Below, piece by piece: positions 57,791-64,000 of a DNA stretch of 64,000 bases. Source of the DNA: Stratiolaelaps scimitus (Eukaryota > Arthropoda > Arachnida > Mesostigmata > Laelapidae); contig JABWDB010000008.1 of assembly GCA_019614645.1 (NCBI GenBank), positions 4,712,001 to 4,776,000 of the forward strand, written 5' to 3'. Both the position numbers and the translations under genes were made by a program. A model generated the notes under the pieces. That model saw only the letters and a program-made list of their open reading frames with translations, ran no database searches and had not been told where the DNA came from. Position 1 is the stretch's first letter. Each line of letters starts with the position of its first letter.

Positions 57791-60700
57791 TCTATAGATG
57801 TAAAAGTAGTCGACTTCCGTGGCTATCAGACACTGGACTTAGTCTAGATCCAGCTGAAGAATATGAGAAGGGATACGTCTCTACCTTTCTCTCTCTGTTG
57901 CGGTCTGTCTGTTCGTTTGTCGCTCTCCAGGAATGATATTGAGCAAACTCATAGAAACAGGAACGGATGTGGGATATAATGCGAGCGCGAGCTAGAGGAG
58001 AGGATGAGGGCCTGCGACCTTCATGGAGACGATGCATATAGTGTCTGTGCAAATAGCCAAATTCGTAATACGTGTACGACCCCTGCGCGTCATGGTCAGG
58101 TAATATATTGTGAGTGCAACGGGAAGTAAACTACAGGCAAATCGGCTTTGACTAGTAGACCAGCAATACTACATGTAATACTGGTGATGGGAGATGGCAC
58201 TATTAGTGATTGCGATCCAAATTTCTAGAGAAGAACCATTCTACCCGTCGTGCTAAGTCGAAAGAGTGTAAGGACTACTGAGTCATATTCATTTTGGCAG
58301 ATGGCCATATCCAAGGGCTCGAAGTGTCTGTTCAGCGTTGGAGACTCTGTCAATCCTTTCCTGTGCAATCTGGCCCCTTTTCGCACATGACACAAAGACA
58401 ATGCAGAACATCCGGGCGGATTAGATCCTCTAGGAGTCAAGAATTGAGGCGGCCCTCTGTCAAGGACTAACCAGTTGATAAATGCCGCAGTGTTAGATAC
58501 GTTGATCAATGCTGCGGGTAGAACCCCCAGAGTTTCTGTCTCTGCAGAGACCATCGAAACAGAAGGTCGCGTTTCCACCTTCAGCCATTATCTATCCAAG
58601 AGCAGAAGTTCCCCTAGAGCTAGACAATGTGCTCCAGGACACGTTTATCGGACATCGTCGGTCGTCCGATGTTTCGCTAAGTGTTGTGGTGCAGCAGAGG
58701 CAATGCAATAATTGGTTAGAATCATCTATCAGATGGTTCTAGACAGACGTTTCGCGGGAGTTGCACACAATACCATCGGTGGCATTCCATGTCAGTGAGC
58801 ATTACTTTACATTTCTACAAAGTCGTATGCAATGGACGGTACGAATTGTTTGACGTTTTGAAATCAAGTTATCAAGCATACCCTTAATGCCGCCATTCAA
58901 CCACAGAGCCTGCTATATATCTATACATATATATATATATATATATGCCGTGACATGTGGCAGACATCCAACCCAAATGGGGCACATTATTCAATTGCGA
59001 CTGTTTATTGAAGAACGCCAGCGTGTGAACGAATGAATTCAACCGGATGTGGGACGATAAGGTAACGGAAGTTCATTCCGACACCTTCTTTATATGATAC
59101 CACCGGCGCAACTGCTCTATGAAACATATCACTCTCTCAAAACGCTGTAGAGTTTAAACAGCTAATATATAGCACAGAGATGCTAGGCCTCAAACTAGAC
59201 AAAGGAATTGCTGTCTCTAGATTAGTACTGCCAGTGCATTACACCCCACAGAGTATTCAGATGGGCAGCACAAACTAATAGGGACTCACCTACACCACAC
59301 AACACGAGAGAGAGACAACTTCCGACGGACGTTTTGAGAACACGGATCATCGAATCGCGAAATCCACGACCTGTTCAACGCTGTCCCAAATGACTCGATC
59401 CCAGTCAATCACTGTGCAGCACGACGATCGGCGAGGATCCTCCATACAATTCACCTCAACCGGCTCAGCGAAACAAACTGCGAAAGCCGAAACCTCAACA
59501 ACTGCTATTTAAGGTTCAGCGTTTTCATTTTAAGTTCGTATATCACACTCACCAGTTCCAACTGAGTAGCGCAATAACACGACTATGTAGTTCAACAGAG
59601 AATGCCTTGAATGAACCGGATTCGTAGTTGAACCATTTGGAAGAAAGGTTCGAGAGTTCAACACTTTCATCTGATGTTCTCTGGAACAAAGGAATACACT
59701 AGAACGAAGTCACCTATCGCTTCGGGCGATTTCGCAAGAAGGCGCCGACACTATCGCTATATTGTTTGTTTGTGTTCGTGCACCGCATTAGATCGCCAAG
59801 CGACCCATATGGAGTGGTTGTTCTGGCCTTTAAACTGAACACAGAATATGGATGATGATGTTTGTAGATATAAATTAAGTTACTTGCAAATAGTACACCA
59901 AGTGACCCAGCGGCTTTAAACAAGCACGAAACAACAGGACCTTTCATGATTTGGAGATTTTCTTTATGACTCGGCCCAGCGAAGCGAATTTGCAGAAGTC
60001 ATACTGCCCATTACCGCGTGGGCAAGTATCTTTTTTATTACATAGGCTCTTATTCCAGAGCTGACAAAAATACGTGTTTGACAACCTAGCCGCCGCCCCT
60101 ACACAAGCAGTCGATAGGATAGCCTCAAGACGTTGTTACACGTGCTGAATAATTAGTATTGTTGCATATTACACGGATACTAGCAAATAATTTCCTTGTT
60201 ATGGTGTCGTATGCGCTGTCGTAGAGATTGCATTAAATTAAATTCATACTTTATTCACCGACGTAGAATTCGACAACGTTTACGTTATCGTAAAAATATG
60301 AAAGTGCACAAGGGGTCTAATATTCATAGTGAAGCAAAAATACCCTGGGTGAAGTTGGCTTTGTAACAGAATACATAGCATTAGATTTGATGGCACTCGA
60401 ATCGATTTTGGGCCTTTCGATCCTGATAGCTATTCGATTTTGTCTGATGGATAGTGGTCTGAATGAAAAAATCAGGGTTGCTTCTGTTCGTGAAGGTCAA
60501 CGAAGGTCAGGGTCCAAAACGTCTTTTAGAGATTAGAGGATATACTGCGAATGACTAACACACACACACACATACATAAATATATATATATATTTTTTTT
60601 TATTTTAATACCACCTCATATCTAACAAAATGTGCAAAAAGTACATGCATTTGTCTTCATCTGATGGCGGGGCGCTTCGAATTGCACAGACCTTCATATA

Positions 60701-61860
60701 TAATGCCTTTTTAAATAAAGAATCAAATTCTACTATTTACATCGTTTTGTTCACATGTAGAAGGTTGCTCCACAATTATGTAACTTTGAGATGCCTGTTC
60801 GAAGTCAGCTTTCTTCACTTTCGACGTAATAAATAATATAGCTAATAATCACTGCATCGTGAATGATAGCTCACTTCCAACAGGCATCTAAAACGTACAT
60901 AACTTGAAACTTAAATAATGAGAGACTGCGGAAATACCACACTTATCAGGACGCCTGTTTAAATATTGGACAAAATGGAGATGAGACGACTCAACTATCC
61001 TTTAAATTAAATTTTAACTTATAACGTAATCTAGTACCAGTGTGTTCCATTGCGGTGTTTATAGCAAAAAAAAAAACGGTTTTGTAAACTATATAGTGTT
61101 GTATGAACATATTATTTGCTATATTAAAGTATTCTCTTATCGTTAGTCAAGCCTGAAAACGCTGATGTTCCAGATCACTCGATTCTATAGCGGGGAACGT
61201 TCAACTCAGAACCCCTGCGGGTTCTCGTTATGGCTCTGTACGAAGCAGGAAATATCGGCATGTAGAGGTCGGTTAAGGTTAAATGTAGAAATTCCCTTAG
61301 AAAGCGTCCCAAGTCGCCCCATTTAACGGTACGTGTTTCAAGAGAGGTATCTTTTTTATGCATCCGGAAGCATCTACAATACTATATAACTACGACCGTT
61401 CTGGATTTTGTGCTGTCATCTTAACATGACCACCACCACTGTACCGTTGCTTCCCCTCGCACGGTACATTCACAAACCTTGGATACAACCAGGCACGCAT
61501 ATAACCGAACGAAGTAAGGCCCATTTCGAAGAGATAGCAAAGTATCTGACAATAGTGACGACATCGAACGGCAGCGCCCACTTCTCATGTATAGCATGCA
61601 GACTGTACAATATATTCAGTCGATGATGTCATTTCTGTAAACAGCAAGAACATCATTGTCTTCCCACCTCTTATCCATATATCCTGTTACTGACTTCATT
61701 TCACTGTATCGCATATACAACATCGATAACACTGTCACGAGAACAAAGAGCCGTACATAGGTCAAGGGTGGCGTTGGGCTCGACCCCAAATACGTCGACA
61801 AGATGTTCGCTTACGTAAGCCGGTTATGACGTTGTTACAGTGTCACCGACAATTGCCCCG
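57791..61860. other. Gene-poor interval
   Basis: No supported gene. Between 58743 and 60629 there is almost no open frame. Simple repeats: (AT)n at 58926-58946, and a CA-AT-T compound run at 60560-60603. Confidence 0.5.
58926..58946. repeat. (AT)n microsatellite
   Basis: A short uninterrupted AT run. Confidence 0.9.
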
Positions 61861-62880
61861 CACACTGATGTTCGTGGCCCTTCGTCGCCGGTGATCTCAT
61901 TGAGAAAGAGACTTTCGTTTTCTTGTCCATATCTCTCTATCTCTCTCACCCGCTCTCTATTTGAGAAGAGCCCCATGAGAGACAGCGGTCGCTGAGAGTC
62001 GTTCGGGGTCAGCTGGCGCTGGCAGTGCCCGGCACCGCGCTGTAACTGCGAAATCAAATCACCGACGGAGCTCAGCGCGGCGCCGCGGCTAGCAGAAGAA
62101 GCCTCATCACTGCTGCCGACGCCACCGCCAGGGCCGGTGGTGTTCTATCGTGTCGAGGACGCCCTGCCGCCCCTGGTGTGAGCAGGCAATCTTTACTCTC
62201 TCTCTCCCTCTCTCTTATTTTCTGTCTTTCGCTTACATCTCGCGACCTTCCCCTCTTCCTCGAACCGAGCTCGTCCACCGTTCAGAATTAAGTCTTCCTC
62301 GCCCCGAACGGAATGATACGACATGGAAGCGGCCGGAGAGGAAAATGGCAACGGGGAAAATATGATGAGCAGAGGACGCAACAAAGCAGACGCGCCCTGC
62401 TGGCAACGACAGCAACAGCAGCCCGGCGGCAGGAGAAAGAGAGATTTGCAATGATCCTCGAGATTGTGCGGGGCTAAATTATCGCAGAACATGAACGGAT
62501 CACCATGGCCTCGTGGGGTCGCGCGGGTCGACCCCACGAGGCCATGGTGGTCCGAACTCGCTGTTCGTGCGCACAGAGAAAGATCCGGTTACAGACACCA
62601 CCGCTGCCCCATCGCCGCTCCTAGCAAGTGGCAGCAGCAGCTGCAGCAGAACAGTAGTACCAACATGAGTAGCTAAAGTGTGTTCGAATAATGAAGTGGA
62701 GATGTGAGGGTAAGGAACATGGACAGTCGGTCAATGATATGTTATATAACTGAACGATGCCTGTTGCGGCGGCACTAGCAGAGGAATGAGGGAGATAGGG
62801 AGTATACCTTGTAGAGGGAGGATGTAGCCGCGGCCGGCGTCGGCTTGTTCTCTTTGCTACGAGCGGTGTTTACAAGGAAT
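61861..62880. other. GC-rich block with a CT tract, possible promoter or exon region
   Basis: Several frames are open on both strands (62072-62278 minus, 62193-62537 minus, 62464-62676 plus), none with a domain. A (CT)n tract lies at 62194-62215. The block contains the strong hairpin at 62497-62553. Confidence 0.3.
62497..62553. repeat. GC-rich hairpin, 25-bp arms and 7-nt loop
   Basis: The left arm 62497-62521 and right arm 62529-62553 are reverse complements at 24 of 25 positions, separated by cgcgggt. Each arm contains ccatggcctcgtggggtcg or its complement. This is far longer and more GC-rich than a typical terminator stem, and eukaryotic genes do not use those. Confidence 0.95.
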
Positions 62881-64000
62881 GGCAAAATCTCATATGCACG
62901 CCTACCATCAAGTGCGATTAAAGATTTGCTTAGCGCGTCCATCCAATTATTATGTGGTTTCGTGGTTCTAGATTCGACGGATTGATTGTTGCATGGTTAG
63001 ATCGATGGATGGCCGGTTAAATAGTCTAGAAAGAATCGATGCGATGGAGTATGAACATGGCGGACGAAACATTTCCTCATTTTTTCCTCAAACATTTCCT
63101 TTTCATTGTATATATATATATATATATATGCAAAAGCCCTTGTATACGACGACACGTTTCGTGCTGTAATACCCGGTCTTGTAGAGTTCGTTCTGCTTTT
63201 CGTTAGTGTTACTAGCTAGTACGATGGTTGTAGTGTGGTGCAATATTTGGACCTAGCTTATTCTATTTCTCCCTAAGCCCCGGAAACCCGCCTTAACATC
63301 AATCTCATGCATCCCTGACAATCCCCAATAAAGGATTAGGTGCCCCCTTTGGTAAACTTTTAAGACGTTCACTTGTATACAAATGTAACCAATTTATTTC
63401 TTTTTTATACTATGAATTCTCGAGTAAATTGTATTATACAAATTTAATGAACCCCCACATAATAACATTTTTTTCCTTTTAAGGGTGGGTGTTGCCATGC
63501 TAATGCATGACAATACAGTGACCGCCTCTTCCTTCTGGAACTGCTGATGATGTTCAACAGCAGCACAGTTCCCGGCATCGCGACAGCGCGCTGGCTTGGA
63601 CAGCTAAGTCTCAGACTATACAAGGCCGGAGACCGCAGGTTGGAGTTCCGCAACGTTTGCAACAAAAATTGCAATTCCTTTAAGAAACGATATAATAACA
63701 TCTGTGTTAACCATGTTTGGTAAGGTCTACCTCTCCAGTTGGCGGAATTAATTTTTATTTTTCCCTAGAAATCCCTAGAAAGGATTTTGGAAATAATATG
63801 TAGGTAACCGTATCAGACAGCTGCTGTCGATGTAGGCAGCCGAACGGTAGGGTAGTAAGTGGCATAACAAAGGTCAATCGGCACCGTCTCACTTTGTTAT
63901 AGGTACCTTAACCAACAAGTGCATATTTTTTTGTCTTTGTTTGTATGGGTTCGCTTTAACCAAAGGGGCATGGGCCTTTAGCGCGGCTGGTGCAGCTGGG
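62881..64000. other. Right flank without a recognisable gene
   Basis: An (AT)n microsatellite lies at 63109-63129. The minus frame 63444-63701 shows no motif. No RNA gene was seen. Confidence 0.5.
63109..63129. repeat. (TA)n microsatellite
   Basis: A short uninterrupted TA run. Confidence 0.9.

Overview
The window looks like 64 kb of intron- and repeat-rich animal nuclear DNA. There is no operon-like packing, no long uninterrupted gene and no bacterial-style start context. (AT)n, (GA)n and (AAT)n microsatellites are frequent, transposon relics are present, CpG is not visibly depleted, and a mariner-type transposase fragment is recognisable. These traits fit an arthropod; a mite or tick would fit, but that is a weak inference and nothing here fixes the species. 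No ribosomal RNA gene, convincing intact tRNA gene or CRISPR array was seen.

The left end (0.9-5.7 kb, minus strand) is the most gene-like part. Two short reading frames (903-1211 and 4548-4898) encode proteins that are clearly related to each other and that I do not recognise. Two further minus-strand frames (3391-3612 and a two-exon model at 5262-5724 with a possible signal peptide) may belong to the same local cluster. I read this as a small tandemly duplicated family of unknown function.

From 6 to 27 kb the window is mostly non-coding with dispersed mobile DNA: two tRNA-like SINE candidates (10.7 and 11.3 kb), two copies of a diverged dispersed repeat (10.3 and 20.8 kb), and two copies of one short inverted-repeat element family (14.85 and 25.4 kb). 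There is also a possible LINE RNase H scrap (15.3 kb) and an open stretch at 16.9-17.6 kb that could be a decayed membrane-protein gene.

From 27 to 63 kb, GC-rich blocks (around 28.5, 30-31, 36.5, 40.5, 46.2, 57 and 62.3 kb) alternate with AT-rich microsatellite DNA. Several frames are open by chance in the GC-rich blocks, so long frames there are poor evidence of genes. The better exon candidates are on the minus strand: an Ig-like exon near 38.4 kb and an exon at 53.0-53.4 kb, each with a good splice donor. A hydrophobic 183-codon plus-strand frame lies at 41.4-42.0 kb.

The clearest mobile element is a 921-bp fold-back mariner at 43981-44901. Its two ends are a perfect 254-bp inverted duplication, with a 40-bp perfect palindrome at the inner edge of the left arm and an N-terminal transposase remnant between the arms. 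A second, imperfect fold-back element lies at 33.0-33.2 kb.
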